A DNA stretch of 40,563 nucleotides, from NCBI GenBank assembly GCA_002238685.1, contig MPMV01000041.1, positions 1 through 40,563 on the forward strand, given 5' to 3'. Every line of letters begins with the position of its first letter. The stretch's first letter is position 1. A model generated the notes under the pieces. The model did no database searches. It saw only the letters and a list, made by a program, of their open reading frames with translations, and was not told the DNA's origin. This stretch comes from a bacterium EF100-94H03 bin56. GTDB lineage: Bacteria; Pseudomonadota; Alphaproteobacteria; SP197. The position numbers and the translations under genes are program-made. Positions 1 through 8,961 of the stretch are shown one piece after another.

Positions 1-27
1 CAATTGCTGTGATGTACACTGTGTAAC

Positions 28-99
28 CATGGGGATGGGAACTCCTGTATATGTAAGTGTCGGATAACACGTTCATATACCATGGATCCCATCCCCATG
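28..99. repeat. Long nested palindrome (72 bp)
   Basis: Three nested pairs of inverted arms share one centre. The outer arms are a perfect 13-bp match (CATGGGGATGGGA at 28-40 against its complement at 87-99). The middle arms are GTATATG at 47-53 and CATATAC at 74-80. The inner arms are GTGT at 57-60 and ACAC at 67-70. Folded as RNA or a cruciform it gives about 24 base pairs with two internal loops. It lies just upstream of a decayed gene. There is no U-run after it on either strand, so it is not a standard terminator. It could be a small mobile palindromic element, a recombination site or a structured leader; which one is unknown. Confidence 0.6.
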
Positions 100-117
100 C
101 AAAGGCTTTGGTGATCG

Positions 118-775
118 ATGCGGGCTAACGGTGGCAAGGATTCGCAGGCCATGGCCATCCTGCTGTCCCGGATCGTTCCCCGCGACCAGATCGTCGCGGT
201 ACACGCCCTGCTCGGCGAGGTGGGATGGCCCGGCACGGTCGAACATATCGAGGTGACCCGTTCCGCTGGCGTGCCGCTAGTATTCGCCCCCCGTCACATC
301 CGGGGAGACCCTGCTCGAACGGGTCGAGGAACGGGGCCTCTGGCCGTCGAGCAAAACTCGCTGGCACCCTCCGCTTGTCGTCATAGTGTCCGTCCCGATC
401 CAGCGGGAATTGAGCCGATATCGCAGGGTCCATCCCCGCTTCGGCGCGCGGTTCGTCAGCGCCATGGGCATGCGCGCGGAAAGCGCTATGGCGGCGCTAC
501 GACCGAATGAGCGTCGCCGGCCGCAAGGCCTTCGACTGGCTGCCGGTCTTCGATCTTTCAACGTAAGAGGTACTCCGCGTCATCCGCCATGCCGGCCAGT
601 CGCCGCACTGAGCCCTACGCCACCGGCATGTCGAGTCTGAGTTGCAGCTTCTGCGTCGATCGTGTCCCGCGCCGATCTGCGCCGGGCGGCCCAGCTCCAC
701 CCGAACCTTTACCGCATCTACACAGAGCTTGAACGCCGCGTCGGTCTTACCCTAACCAGGGAAGACCTCGAAAGA
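118..775 (+). pseudogene. Decayed PAPS-reductase-family (PP-loop) protein
   Basis: The relic is recognisable only by joining pieces from three frames. The first piece (from 118) carries the PP-loop nucleotide-binding signature GGKDSQAM, followed by a segment ending GVPLVFA. The next (about 388-495) reads IQRELSRYRR then GMRAES, typical of phage and island phosphoadenosine-phosphosulfate reductase homologues. The next (507 on) reads FDWLPVFDLS, then a stop, then EVLRVIRHAGQSPH and another stop. The last pieces read GMSSLSCSFC and SRADLRRAAQLHPNLY. At least four frame changes and two in-frame stops are needed, so it cannot make a functional protein. Relatives occur in prophages and genomic islands, which agrees with the surroundings. 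The family call rests on motif order; the original full length is uncertain. Confidence 0.75.
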
Positions 776-960
776 AGACCGACAGTTCGACCCATTATCG
801 AGAACGGAGACTTCGAACAGGATATCAGCGGCAGGGTGGCAGTTTGGCACGGTGGATTTCGGGAAGCGTTTCCTTCCGCCCTTGAACCTGCATCCCGCGC
901 TACCATTTCCACTACTCTCCCGGCACCCGAATCAATGAAAAAGCTCCCTTCCGTCAACTC

Positions 961-3900
961 ATGATGACCTCCGGCATCTCATTTCCCGAACCGCTCCGCG
1001 CAGCACTCCGCGACGGCCGGCTGGTGGTCTTCGCCGGCGCAGGCGTCTCGATGGGCAAGCCCGCGAGTCTGCCGGGCTTCGGCCCGCTTGCGGACTTGGT
1101 CGCCGACGGCACCGACAAGGTCCGCCGCACCGATGAACTCGACGACGCCTTTCTCGGCCGGCTCCGGCACCATAGAGTCCACGTCCACGAGATCGCAGCG
1201 CAGAACCTTCGGACGAACCTTTTCGGCGAGACCCCTGAGCCGACCGGCCTTCACCGGGATCTGCTGCGCCTCTATCCCGACCCGGCTGCGGTTCGCGTCG
1301 TCACCACCAATTTCGATCTCCTCTTCAGCGACGCCGCGCAGGACGTGTTTTCCGAGGCGCCCGAGATCTTCAGGGCGCCCGCCCTGCCGCTGGGAGGCTC
1401 GTTCAACGGCATCGTCCACGTTCACGGGTCCCTAGTCCGGCCCGAAGAGATGGTGCTCACCGACGCCGACTTCGGCCGTGCGTATCTCACCCAAGGATGG
1501 GCAGGGCGCTTTCTCGTCGAACTGTTCCGATCGTTCACGGTCATGTTCGTCGGCTACAGCCACAGCGACACGGTCATGAGATACCTGGCGCGCGCGCTAC
1601 CTGTGAGCGAAGCCGGACGCCGGTTCATCCTTACGGACGATGCCGACAGCGAACGGTGGCCCTTCCTCGGGATCACGCCTGTCGCCTATCCCAAAGAGGC
1701 TGGTGACGACCATGTTCAACTGAGCAAGGGAGTCCGCGATCTCGCGAACGATGCACGTCGCGGCCTGCTCGACTGGCGGCATGAGATCACGGAGATAGCG
1801 CGGCGGCCGCCAACCCTCGACGATCGCGAAGCCGCCGTGATCGAGGAAGGTCTCTCCGATGCCGCCAGGACACGGTTCTTCATTGATGCCGCAACCGATC
1901 CCGAGTGGCTGGAGTGGCTCGACAGGCGCGAACATCTCGACCATCTCTTCGCTCCCGACAATCTCGAGGAGCGCGATCTCCTGCTCGCTGGCTGGATGGC
2001 CGATAACTTCGCCGTCTCTTGTCCGGACGCGGTCTTTCTGCTCATCGGCAGACACGGCATGGGCCTCAACCCGCATGTCTGGCATGACCTCGTTCACACG
2101 ATCGCCTATCGCGAAGATCCCCCGCCGGACCGGGACACCCTGGCAAACTGGGTCTCCTGCCTCCTTGCCGCGGCCTCGCCGTACCTGGAGACGAATGCGA
2201 TCTCGCCCCTGGCGAGGCGCTGCATCAACGCCGGTCTGGATCACTCCGCGATCGAGATATTCGATGCGATGGCCCGGCACAGCCTTCTCCTAATGCCGCC
2301 GTTCGGGAACTTCGAAGACGAGCTCTTCGGCCATCCCGACCACCCTCGATGCAAGATCAACATCGAACTCTCCCCGGAAGGCGACAACTCCGCGTTCCAC
2401 GATCTTTGGGAGAACGGCCTCAAGCCAAGGCTCGCCTCCGTGGCCGGGACGTTGCTGACATCCGTGGCGGCACATCTGGCCGCACGGCACCGAGCGTTCA
2501 TCGCCTGGCGGGAAGGCGATTGCGACCGGGACCCGGACAGTCTCGGCCGCGATACCATCGGAACCGTAGAAGGGGGCGCTCGTTTCAACCATGTCGACGT
2601 CCTGATCGACGCGGCACGCGATTGCCTGCAATGGTTGGCCTGCAATGATCCCGAGGCAGCGGCCGGATGGTGCGCGCAGTTCGCCGCCTCGGAGACACCG
2701 CTCCTGCGGCGACTCTGCGTCCACACGTTGTCGGTCAGAAACGACCTCTCCGCCTGCGGGACGTTCGATTGGCTGTTCGCCAACATCAGGCTCGACGATG
2801 ACGCCGCGGCCGAGGAGGTGTCTCGAATCATGCGCGACATCTATCCCCAGGTGGACCTGCCACGCCGGCGCCGGGCCGTCGACACCATTCTTGCCTTCTC
2901 CTCCGCTGGCGATGACGACGACGAGGCCGGACACCGCAATGTCCGCTACCGGCTCCACTGGCTTCGATCGCTCCGCGACGCCGACCCCGATTGCGTGCTC
3001 GTCCGCCAGGCCATGGACGACCTTCTCATCCGGTACCCCGAATGCGCGTCTGCGGTCGAAGACCGCACCGGCCACGTCGAGTCCTGGACTGCCGACAGGC
3101 TGCTCTCCGGGGCGCCTGGCGAGTGGCTCGACCAACTCCTGTCGTTCCGACAGGAAAGCCTGCGCGGCCCCGACCGCCATGACCTGCTTTCCGCCGTCGC
3201 CATGGCTGCGCAGACCAGGCTCGAGTGGGGCAAGGATCTTGCCGCTGCTTTGACCGGGCGCGAACTGTGGGACTCCGATCTCTGGGCCTCCCTGATCCGG
3301 GCCTGGCGCGAGGCCGACGTTGACGAGGGGCAGATTGGAGATCTCTTCAACTTTCTCGCCATGGCCGGGGTGCTGAAGGCCCAGGACGCCCGCATCGCCG
3401 ACCTGCTGCTCGCCTGGCTGGAAGACGCCGAGGCCCCGCCTGACGAAACGTCGCTCGCACAGGCCAACAGGATAGCTGTCCGCCTGTGGCGCCTGTTGGA
3501 GCGTGATGCCGCATCCGAGGGCAGCGAGTCGTGGCATTTTGCGGCCACGGGCCGGCCCGCCGGAACACTCGCACGCTACTGGCTGAGGCAGCGTGCCATG
3601 CTGCTCTCGCACCCGGACGCCCTTCCCCGGTCATGCGTTTCCGAGGTCCGCCACGCGCTTTCTGCGATCGTTCAGGATCCCTCGGCAGCGGGCCTTCAGG
3701 GAACGTCCGTCCTTTCGGGCCAGATCGCCTTTCTTCTTCATGCCGAGGAACACTGGACCCGGGCCAACCTCATGCCGCGGTTCAGCCAGCACCCGAACAC
3801 GGCAGGCTACTGGGCAGCCTGGGACGGGTTTCTGACCGCCGGCCGTCTGACACCCGCCCTCGGCCCCCTCCTCAAGGACGCCTTCCTCGATGCGGTGCCC

Positions 3901-4494
3901 CGCATCCTCGCCCGGGTCGATGTCGGCAGGCGTCTCGACCGGTTCGTCAATCTCTACACGGGGATGCTTGCCTACTTCTCCGACGACCCCATCGGGACAT
4001 GGATTCCCGCGTTCTTCCGGGATGCGAACCCCAGGGCCCGCCTGCGTTTCGCTGGCGAGATCGAGGCTCACCTGCGCCACATGGACGACGCGCGCCAGCG
4101 CGAATGGTGGGAACGCTGGCTCAGGCGCTACTGGACGAATCGGATCAAAGGCGTTCCCGAACCCTTCGACGCCGGCGAGGTCGCGCTCGTCTTTGGCTGG
4201 CTGCCGGCCCTGAAGACCATCTTCCCGGAAGCCGTCGACCTCGCTCTTCGCATGCCCCACGTCCCTCTGTCAGCATCCCCAACGATCCTCAACCTCTCCA
4301 AGGGGGAACACCGGCGCGAATCCCCGGAGACGGTCGCGAGGCTGCTGATTCACCTGGGCAAGGAGGCCTCGCCCGGTCCCGTCTGGCACAGCGCCGGCGA
4401 CCTGATCGAGAGCCTTCTTGCCCGCGAGCTGCCAGAGGGCCTCAAGAAGCAACTGCTTGAACTTGCCGCCAAGCTTGGGCTGGGCGTTTCGTGA
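961..4494 (+). CDS. SIR2-domain protein with long C-terminal region (SIR2/DUF4020-like), putative antiphage NADase
   Basis: The protein has 1177 residues. Residues 1-270 form a SIR2-like NAD-binding domain: GAGVS at 26-30, TTNFD at 115-119 (catalytic-type Asn117), HGS at 155-157 (catalytic-type His155) and GYS at 198-200. The key residues are all present, so the domain is probably active. The remaining 900 residues are mostly helical in character, with many Trp/Leu/Arg repeats, and resemble the long C-terminal region (DUF4020 type) of stand-alone SIR2 proteins. Related SIR2 proteins deplete NAD+ after sensing phage and cause abortive infection; that role is inferred here. It starts at tandem ATG codons with no clear Shine-Dalgarno sequence and has no obvious partner gene in operon. 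The gene is intact although its flanks are relics. The exact C-terminal family name is less certain than the SIR2 call. Confidence 0.88.
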   Translation: MMTSGISFPEPLRAALRDGRLVVFAGAGVSMGKPASLPGFGPLADLVADGTDKVRRTDELDDAFLGRLRHHRVHVHEIAAQNLRTNLFGETPEPTGLHRDLLRLYPDPAAVRVVTTNFDLLFSDAAQDVFSEAPEIFRAPALPLGGSFNGIVHVHGSLVRPEEMVLTDADFGRAYLTQGWAGRFLVELFRSFTVMFVGYSHSDTVMRYLARALPVSEAGRRFILTDDADSERWPFLGITPVAYPKEAGDDHVQLSKGVRDLANDARRGLLDWRHEITEIARRPPTLDDREAAVIEEGLSDAARTRFFIDAATDPEWLEWLDRREHLDHLFAPDNLEERDLLLAGWMADNFAVSCPDAVFLLIGRHGMGLNPHVWHDLVHTIAYREDPPPDRDTLANWVSCLLAAASPYLETNAISPLARRCINAGLDHSAIEIFDAMARHSLLLMPPFGNFEDELFGHPDHPRCKINIELSPEGDNSAFHDLWENGLKPRLASVAGTLLTSVAAHLAARHRAFIAWREGDCDRDPDSLGRDTIGTVEGGARFNHVDVLIDAARDCLQWLACNDPEAAAGWCAQFAASETPLLRRLCVHTLSVRNDLSACGTFDWLFANIRLDDDAAAEEVSRIMRDIYPQVDLPRRRRAVDTILAFSSAGDDDDEAGHRNVRYRLHWLRSLRDADPDCVLVRQAMDDLLIRYPECASAVEDRTGHVESWTADRLLSGAPGEWLDQLLSFRQESLRGPDRHDLLSAVAMAAQTRLEWGKDLAAALTGRELWDSDLWASLIRAWREADVDEGQIGDLFNFLAMAGVLKAQDARIADLLLAWLEDAEAPPDETSLAQANRIAVRLWRLLERDAASEGSESWHFAATGRPAGTLARYWLRQRAMLLSHPDALPRSCVSEVRHALSAIVQDPSAAGLQGTSVLSGQIAFLLHAEEHWTRANLMPRFSQHPNTAGYWAAWDGFLTAGRLTPALGPLLKDAFLDAVPRILARVDVGRRLDRFVNLYTGMLAYFSDDPIGTWIPAFFRDANPRARLRFAGEIEAHLRHMDDARQREWWERWLRRYWTNRIKGVPEPFDAGEVALVFGWLPALKTIFPEAVDLALRMPHVPLSASPTILNLSKGEHRRESPETVARLLIHLGKEASPGPVWHSAGDLIESLLARELPEGLKKQLLELAAKLGLGVS

Positions 4495-4751
4495 TACCCA
4501 TGCGCGGCCCATGAACAGGCAATTCACAGCTGCCTCGCTGCGCCATTGACGACATCGTCACGTCTCCAGCCGCCGCACGGCGGGACCAAGCCCGGTCCGC
4601 TCGTCCGGGTCTACCGTCGATTACATGAATGCGAACGTCACATCGGCCTGTCATCGTTCGCCGGGCCGGGGCACCAGTCAGTCCCCGGACGGCCTGTGGA
4701 TTCTCACCAAAGGCGCGGGTCATGGCAGGTGATCGTATATGAACCCTGAAA

Positions 4752-5136
4752 GTGGGCTTTCTTCGCCTCGCAAATGTTGGCAATGGCGGTGCCAACCCGT
4801 TCCGCTGCGGCTTCGACCTCCTGATCTGCGACATGTGCATAACGCAGGGACATCGAAACCTGACGGTGACCGAGAAGACGCGCCACCGTCGGCAGCGGAA
4901 CTCCCTGCCTTACGGCATAGGAGGCAAAGGTGTCTCAGGTCATGAAGGCGGACATCTTCGAACCCGGCTCGCTTTCGCACGAGATACCAGACCCGGGAAG
5001 TTCGTGTCGTGGGTTGGGACGGGTCGTGCGGCGACGGAAACACAAATTGGCTCTCGGTGTGCGTCTGCCGCTTGATGATCTCTCGTGTCTTGCAGTTGAG
5101 GTAGACCTTCCGCGGGCCCGTCTTGCTGTCGCTTAG
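4752..5136 (-). pseudogene. Relic of a tyrosine recombinase (C-terminal half)
   Basis: The minus strand holds only the catalytic C-terminal third of an integrase. It begins abruptly with DSKTGPRKVYL (the catalytic-Lys strand), continues to VRLHDLRH, then changes frame and resumes with VARLLGHRQVSMSLRYAHV, carrying the His and the nucleophile Tyr. It aligns segment by segment with the intact recombinase at 13564-14715, in the same orientation but clearly diverged. The N-terminal arm- and core-binding domains are absent and an AT-rich stretch (5140-5180) lies at the break. With both a truncation and a frameshift it cannot work. It marks an older insertion of a related element. Confidence 0.85.
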
Positions 5137-5148
5137 AAAAAAATACAT

Positions 5149-5576
5149 AAAGCACTGATAAAAAACGATAAGCCGTTAGCAATGGGAATCGAGAGATCAT
5201 GTGGAATGCGGATGGCCTCACCCGGCTGGGTCCGGTCTGAGCCCGTGTGGCCCCTGGGGGGTAAGCGCTCGGTAACCGTTCGGGTCCCGGAGGATCGTAG
5301 GCTTCCATGGATTTTCTGACTGGTAACTACTTCACGCATGGCGGTTCTCGACGAGGATTTCAGCGCGATGTCCGGGAGACGGCGTGGATGCTGAGTGGGG
5401 TCTCGGCGAAGGTTTCGGTCGACACGGGCGCGGTGTGACGTTGCAGAGCGCGGCCAGTCCTCGGGCCATGGGCGCCGAACAAGCGCGAGGATCTGCGAGC
5501 TGAGGCAGCGGGGGCTCGATCCAGGGTAGAATGAGGAATCTCGCGTTCCCGCCCGCACTATACTGAGGTCTGACTC
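5149..5576. other. Gene-free stretch upstream of the first HEPN gene
   Basis: No reading frame here looks like a protein. The left end (5140-5180) is strikingly AT-rich for this genome and abuts the broken end of the integrase relic, suggesting a deletion or recombination scar. The right end holds TATACT at 5559-5564, only 12 bases before the next start codon, with no matching -35 box; it is too weak to call a promoter. Confidence 0.4.
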
Positions 5577-6092
5577 ATGACGGCCGCCAAGCATACCCCG
5601 CATGCCCTGCGACACGGTCAGGCACTTGCGCTTCAATACGCTGCGCAAATCCTGATCAACGTGAACCAGGAGCCTCGGCTCGTTCAGCGCGTCCTGTCAC
5701 CGGACCAACTGAAGGCTGGGAACGCTGTAGATACGACGGTCCTGGGCTGCAACTATGCCACGAAGGTCATGCTGCCCTTCATCGTGGAGTTGGCTCTCAA
5801 AGCCCTCGTCGCCAAGCACAACAATGATCTGTCTGAGGGCACGCACAGCCTGTGCAAGCTGTACGATGCGTTGGCTTCGAGCCTACAGGACGAACTGAAC
5901 CGGGATTTCGACAATATCAAGCCCTCTGGGAGCTCTGCGGAAACGAGATCGTTGCGCGAGGTTCTGGTCGACCACGACAACGACTTCCCCAATTGGAGAT
6001 ACCTTGATAATGCCAAGCATCTGGTGGCCGCATCGATCGATGCGCTGCAATACGTCGCGTGCTCGGTGCTCAACGTTTACAACAGCAAGTGA
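5577..6092 (+). CDS. HEPN-like protein with candidate RX6H motif
   Basis: This is a 171-residue, mostly helical protein. The start ATG is preceded by GAGGT at good spacing. Residues 67-100 carry the arrangement ELALKAL, about a dozen residues, then THSLCKLYDAL, the pattern of HEPN-superfamily proteins related to AbiV-like and other toxin or abortive-infection HEPNs. Further on, FPNWRY (137-142) matches the conserved (W)RY segment of such families. R141 and H148 form an R-x6-H spacing, which fits the ribonuclease motif of active HEPN domains. A role as an RNase toxin or defence protein is an inference from fold and context. It resembles the protein at 6934-7674 in the same two signatures, but no antitoxin gene is evident next to it. 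It might instead be a non-catalytic HEPN. Confidence 0.72.
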   Translation: MTAAKHTPHALRHGQALALQYAAQILINVNQEPRLVQRVLSPDQLKAGNAVDTTVLGCNYATKVMLPFIVELALKALVAKHNNDLSEGTHSLCKLYDALASSLQDELNRDFDNIKPSGSSAETRSLREVLVDHDNDFPNWRYLDNAKHLVAASIDALQYVACSVLNVYNSK

Positions 6093-6474
6093 ATTGCTCT
6101 GCTTGTCGATCGGCGCGAATCCACCTTCGCCATCAAGCGCGAACCCAAATGACTCAGGGCGACGGAGGCGATTGCAACACTTGTAGCCTGTAGCCGAGCC
6201 TGCCACGGAACGCCTGTCGGTGCTGTTCCGCGATTCCCCCAGCGATCACTGCCGTCAGGCGCTTGCAGGCGTCCCGACCGGCCGCAAATTCACCCGCTCC
6301 GGCAAGGCGTTGTGCGATCCGGGACGACCAACTGGTCACCGCGGACAGGCGCTTCGTCCACCGTCTGGGCCATCGCAGATCACCGGCCCACCCGCCCCGC
6401 GAACACGAATGGCTCTGCTGATGATTGTCGCGCCAGAACCTTAGAAACGATGACTATAGCGAGCACTTGGCGCG
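6093..6474. other. Gene-free stretch between two island genes
   Basis: No convincing gene was found. A minus-strand frame at about 6154-6339 has protein-like composition (Ala/Arg/Gly-rich and helical, about 60 codons) but no recognisable family and no good start, so it may be a remnant. No repeats or terminator-like hairpins with a U-run were seen. Confidence 0.3.
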
Positions 6475-6804
6475 CTATGCGGATATGAGGATCTGCGCGG
6501 TCTTTCCGTCCAGAATCACGAGTTCCGCCGAACATCTGGGTGGGTTACCGCGTGGCCAAGGTTTGTCCCCGCAATTCTCCATCCATTTCCCGATCTCCGC
6601 CGACCTGAATTCCGGACAGGTTGTCCAGAAGGTAGGCGTGAGCCGACAGCAGGGCTGTATAGCGTGACCGGGAAGCACCACCTGCACGTGCCGCAGCGCG
6701 TCCTTCAGGGGTAGAAACACCCGGCACCTTGACTCAGCATCGACACGCAAACCGGAAGTTGCGCCTTTCCAGCCGCTCAAGGTCAGTTCCTGGCGCGGCT
6801 TCAT
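6475..6804 (-). CDS. Small uncharacterised island protein (109 aa)
   Basis: The proposed start is the ATG in MKPRQELTLSGWKG, because the sequence becomes protein-like from there; a longer frame reaches back to 6945 but its extra 47 residues look like noise. The protein is compact, with LSGWKGATSGLRV near the N-terminus and a conserved-looking core TFWTTCPEFRSAEIGKWM followed by PWPRGNPPR. The WTTCPE...EIGxWM and PWPxGxPPR pattern resembles small island or phage-borne hypothetical proteins I believe I have seen, but I cannot name a family. It is transcribed against the two flanking HEPN-like genes. No membrane segment or signal peptide is visible. The function is unknown. Confidence 0.6.
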   Translation of the reverse strand: MKPRQELTLSGWKGATSGLRVDAESRCRVFLPLKDALRHVQVVLPGHAIQPCCRLTPTFWTTCPEFRSAEIGKWMENCGDKPWPRGNPPRCSAELVILDGKTAQILISA

Positions 6805-6933
6805 CCTCTCTGGGTCGATTTTGAACGCCGATTGACAGCGGGTACAGTTGGTTGGAACGGCGGGTGCCGTCGCACACGCCCGAAGCCGGAGCGATCGGAG
6901 ACACGGCCTACGAGCCGACAGAGAGGAAGTCGA

Positions 6934-7674
6934 ATGAGCGAACAAACGGGGAGCGGGAAGGCATCACGACCGAGGAGAAGATCGCACTTCAACCCCACCA
7001 TCGTCGGCTGCATCGAAGGCCTGCGCCTAGCTGCTTGGACAATCGAGAAGACTCCGGGGATGATCGAATTGTACCGTGAGAGGAACGGAGTCCAGCCGCC
7101 GGAGCCGGACCCGTCGAAGGACGGGGCGTTGAAGATCACGGACCCGAGGGACCCGATATCCGGGTACCTGTGCGCGCGACTGATCATGAGGTCGCTGGGC
7201 ATCGAGCTCGCGCTGAAGCAGATCGCGCTACTGTCGCGCGACGACAGCCGCGGGGCCCTGTGCACGCATGACCTTCTCGAGCTCTGGGAAGATCTGCCTG
7301 AAGAAACCCGCAACCTCCTGGAGAGGAGATTCCGAAGCGAGGTGAAGGTCCACCGCATCCGACGGGACAACCCGCGGGCATTCGAGACCGAGGAGCCCCC
7401 GACCATCAAGGAGGTCTGCGGGAAAAACCGTCACGGATTCATCGACGCCCGATACATCTCAGAAGCCCGCCCGAAGCCCTTCATGACGGACGAAGACTTG
7501 AAAGGGGTCCTCATGTTCCTCACTGACTGGATCCTCGGGAAGATGGGCTACGCCCCCGCGTGCATGCCCGCCGACGACGCCACACTCCAAGCTCGGTACG
7601 AGCCGAATCCGGTCCCGACCCAACAGGCCGAGAAACAGCGGACAGGACACACCACACGTCTGCGCCACTCCTGA
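6934..7674 (+). CDS. Second HEPN-like protein
   Basis: This is a 246-residue protein starting at the ATG of MSEQTG, which follows a GAGAGGAAG ribosome site; an upstream in-frame start at 6832 adds only low-complexity Arg-rich sequence overlapping the opposite gene. Residues 91-118 read ELALKQI, then THDLLELWEDL, the same ELxLK...H-x-L-x-x-L signature seen in the gene at 5577. FIDARY (169-174) matches the conserved RY segment. Here no His follows at 4-6 residues (RYISEARPK), so the classic RNase motif seems missing. The protein could be a catalytically dead HEPN, a sensor or a partner. The Arg/Lys-rich N-terminus (residues 8-18) might bind nucleic acid. Right after it the IS630 element begins. 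The role is inferred only. Confidence 0.72.
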   Translation: MSEQTGSGKASRPRRRSHFNPTIVGCIEGLRLAAWTIEKTPGMIELYRERNGVQPPEPDPSKDGALKITDPRDPISGYLCARLIMRSLGIELALKQIALLSRDDSRGALCTHDLLELWEDLPEETRNLLERRFRSEVKVHRIRRDNPRAFETEEPPTIKEVCGKNRHGFIDARYISEARPKPFMTDEDLKGVLMFLTDWILGKMGYAPACMPADDATLQARYEPNPVPTQQAEKQRTGHTTRLRHS

Positions 7675-7798
7675 CACCGCCGAAACGGCCGCGGGTTCCG
7701 CACATCGCACCTCAGACGCGAAGGATAAGAAGAATTATGCGTCGATTGCCCAGATTGCGGGGGTATCGGTGTGGTCGTGGACGGGCTAAAGCGGGCTA

Positions 7799-8958
7799 GT
7801 GTTACGTAACAGAAAAGACTTTACAGTAAACACGGGTCATGACACAACAGTCGTGTGGAAGGAGGCTGTGTCATGGCCAATCATCATACACGGCAAGTCC
7901 CTGAGCTTTCCAACGACGAACGCCAGGAGTTGCAGGGATGGCTGAGACGTTCGAAAACGTCGCAGGCGCTGGCGTTGCGGGCCCGCATTGTGCTGGCTTG
8001 TGCCGAAGGGGTGAGTGACAAGGCGGTGGCCGAGAGGCTGGAGACGACGCGGGTCACGGTGGGCAAGTGGCGTCACCGCTTTCTCGAGAAGGGCTGTGAC
8101 GGGTTGCTGGACGAGCCGCGTCCGGGTGCACCGAGACGGATCAGCGACGAGGATGTGGAGCGGGTGATCACGACCACCCTGGAATCGATGCCACGCGGGG
8201 CAACGCACTGGAGTACGCGTTCCATGGCCCAGGCTGTCGGTCTGAGCCCGATGGCGGTGAGCCGCATCTGGCGGGCCTTTGCTCTCCAGCCCCATCGTCA
8301 CGAGACCTTCAAGCTGTCGCGGGACCCTCTGTTCATCGAGAAGGTCCGCGACATCGTCGGTCTCTACATGGCGCCCCCCGAACGGGCGGTCGTGCTGTGC
8401 GTCGACGAGAAGTCCCAGATCCAGGCGCTGGACCGCACACAGCCGATCCTGCCCCTGCGTCCGGGACTGCCGGAACGGCAGACCCATGACTATCGGCGCA
8501 ACGGCACCACGTCACTCTTCGCCGCCCTCGACATCGCCACGGGTGAGGTGATCGGCCGATGCTACCGTCGCCATCGCGCCGTCGAGTTCCGCAAGTTCCT
8601 CAGCGTCATCGACAAGGCCGTGCCCCGGGACCTCGATGTCCACCTCGTGCTCGACAACTATGGCACGCACAAGACCGCTCTGATCCACACCTGGCTGGCC
8701 CGCCGCCAACGCTTCCACCTCCACTTCACACCCACCAGCGCCTCATGGCTCAACCAGGTCGAACGCTGGTTCGCCGAAATCACGCGCCAGCAGATCCGCC
8801 GCGGATCCTGGGCAAGCACACAGGCCCTCGAAACCGCCATCAACGACTATCTCGACGTCTACAACGAACAACCCAAGCCCTTCATCTGGACCAAGAGCGC
8901 AGACCAGATCCTCGAAACTATACAACGTTACTGTCAATCAATTAACGATACAGAACAC
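7799..8958 (+). mobile_element. Complete IS630-family insertion sequence
   Basis: The element is 1160 bp, flanked by the TA dinucleotide at 7797-7798 and 8959-8960, the target duplication expected for IS630/Tc1-mariner elements. Both ends start GTGTT when read inward (GTGTTACGTAAC at the left, GTGTTCTGTATC at the right), giving short imperfect inverted repeats. GTTACGTAAC at 7801-7810 is itself a 10-bp palindrome. The element contains one intact transposase gene in the plus direction and appears to be a recent insertion, being undamaged among relics. Confidence 0.85.
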
Positions 8959-8961
8959 TAG
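7873..8961 (+). CDS. IS630-family transposase
   Basis: This is a full-length 362-residue DDE transposase. The start is the ATG after AAGGAGG (7859-7865), seven bases away; an upstream GTG would add six residues and overlap this site. Residues 20-95 hold a helix-turn-helix region ([10 protein letters not shown], then [14 protein letters not shown]). A second winged-helix part carries [14 protein letters not shown]. The catalytic core shows [13 protein letters not shown] (first Asp), [11 protein letters not shown] (second Asp) and [12 protein letters not shown] (Glu). The stop codon TAG is not fully inside the element: its TA comes from the target duplication and its G from host DNA. A diverged relative starts at 40044. 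Confidence 0.93.
   Translation: MANHHTRQVPELSNDERQELQGWLRRSKTSQALALRARIVLACAEGVSDKAVAERLETTRVTVGKWRHRFLEKGCDGLLDEPRPGAPRRISDEDVERVITTTLESMPRGATHWSTRSMAQAVGLSPMAVSRIWRAFALQPHRHETFKLSRDPLFIEKVRDIVGLYMAPPERAVVLCVDEKSQIQALDRTQPILPLRPGLPERQTHDYRRNGTTSLFAALDIATGEVIGRCYRRHRAVEFRKFLSVIDKAVPRDLDVHLVLDNYGTHKTALIHTWLARRQRFHLHFTPTSASWLNQVERWFAEITRQQIRRGSWASTQALETAINDYLDVYNEQPKPFIWTKSADQILETIQRYCQSINDTEH

Noticed and set aside
4666..4688. CCGGGG/CCCCGG hairpin downstream of the SIR2 gene as a terminator
   Set aside because: Only six pairs, 11-base loop and no U-run.
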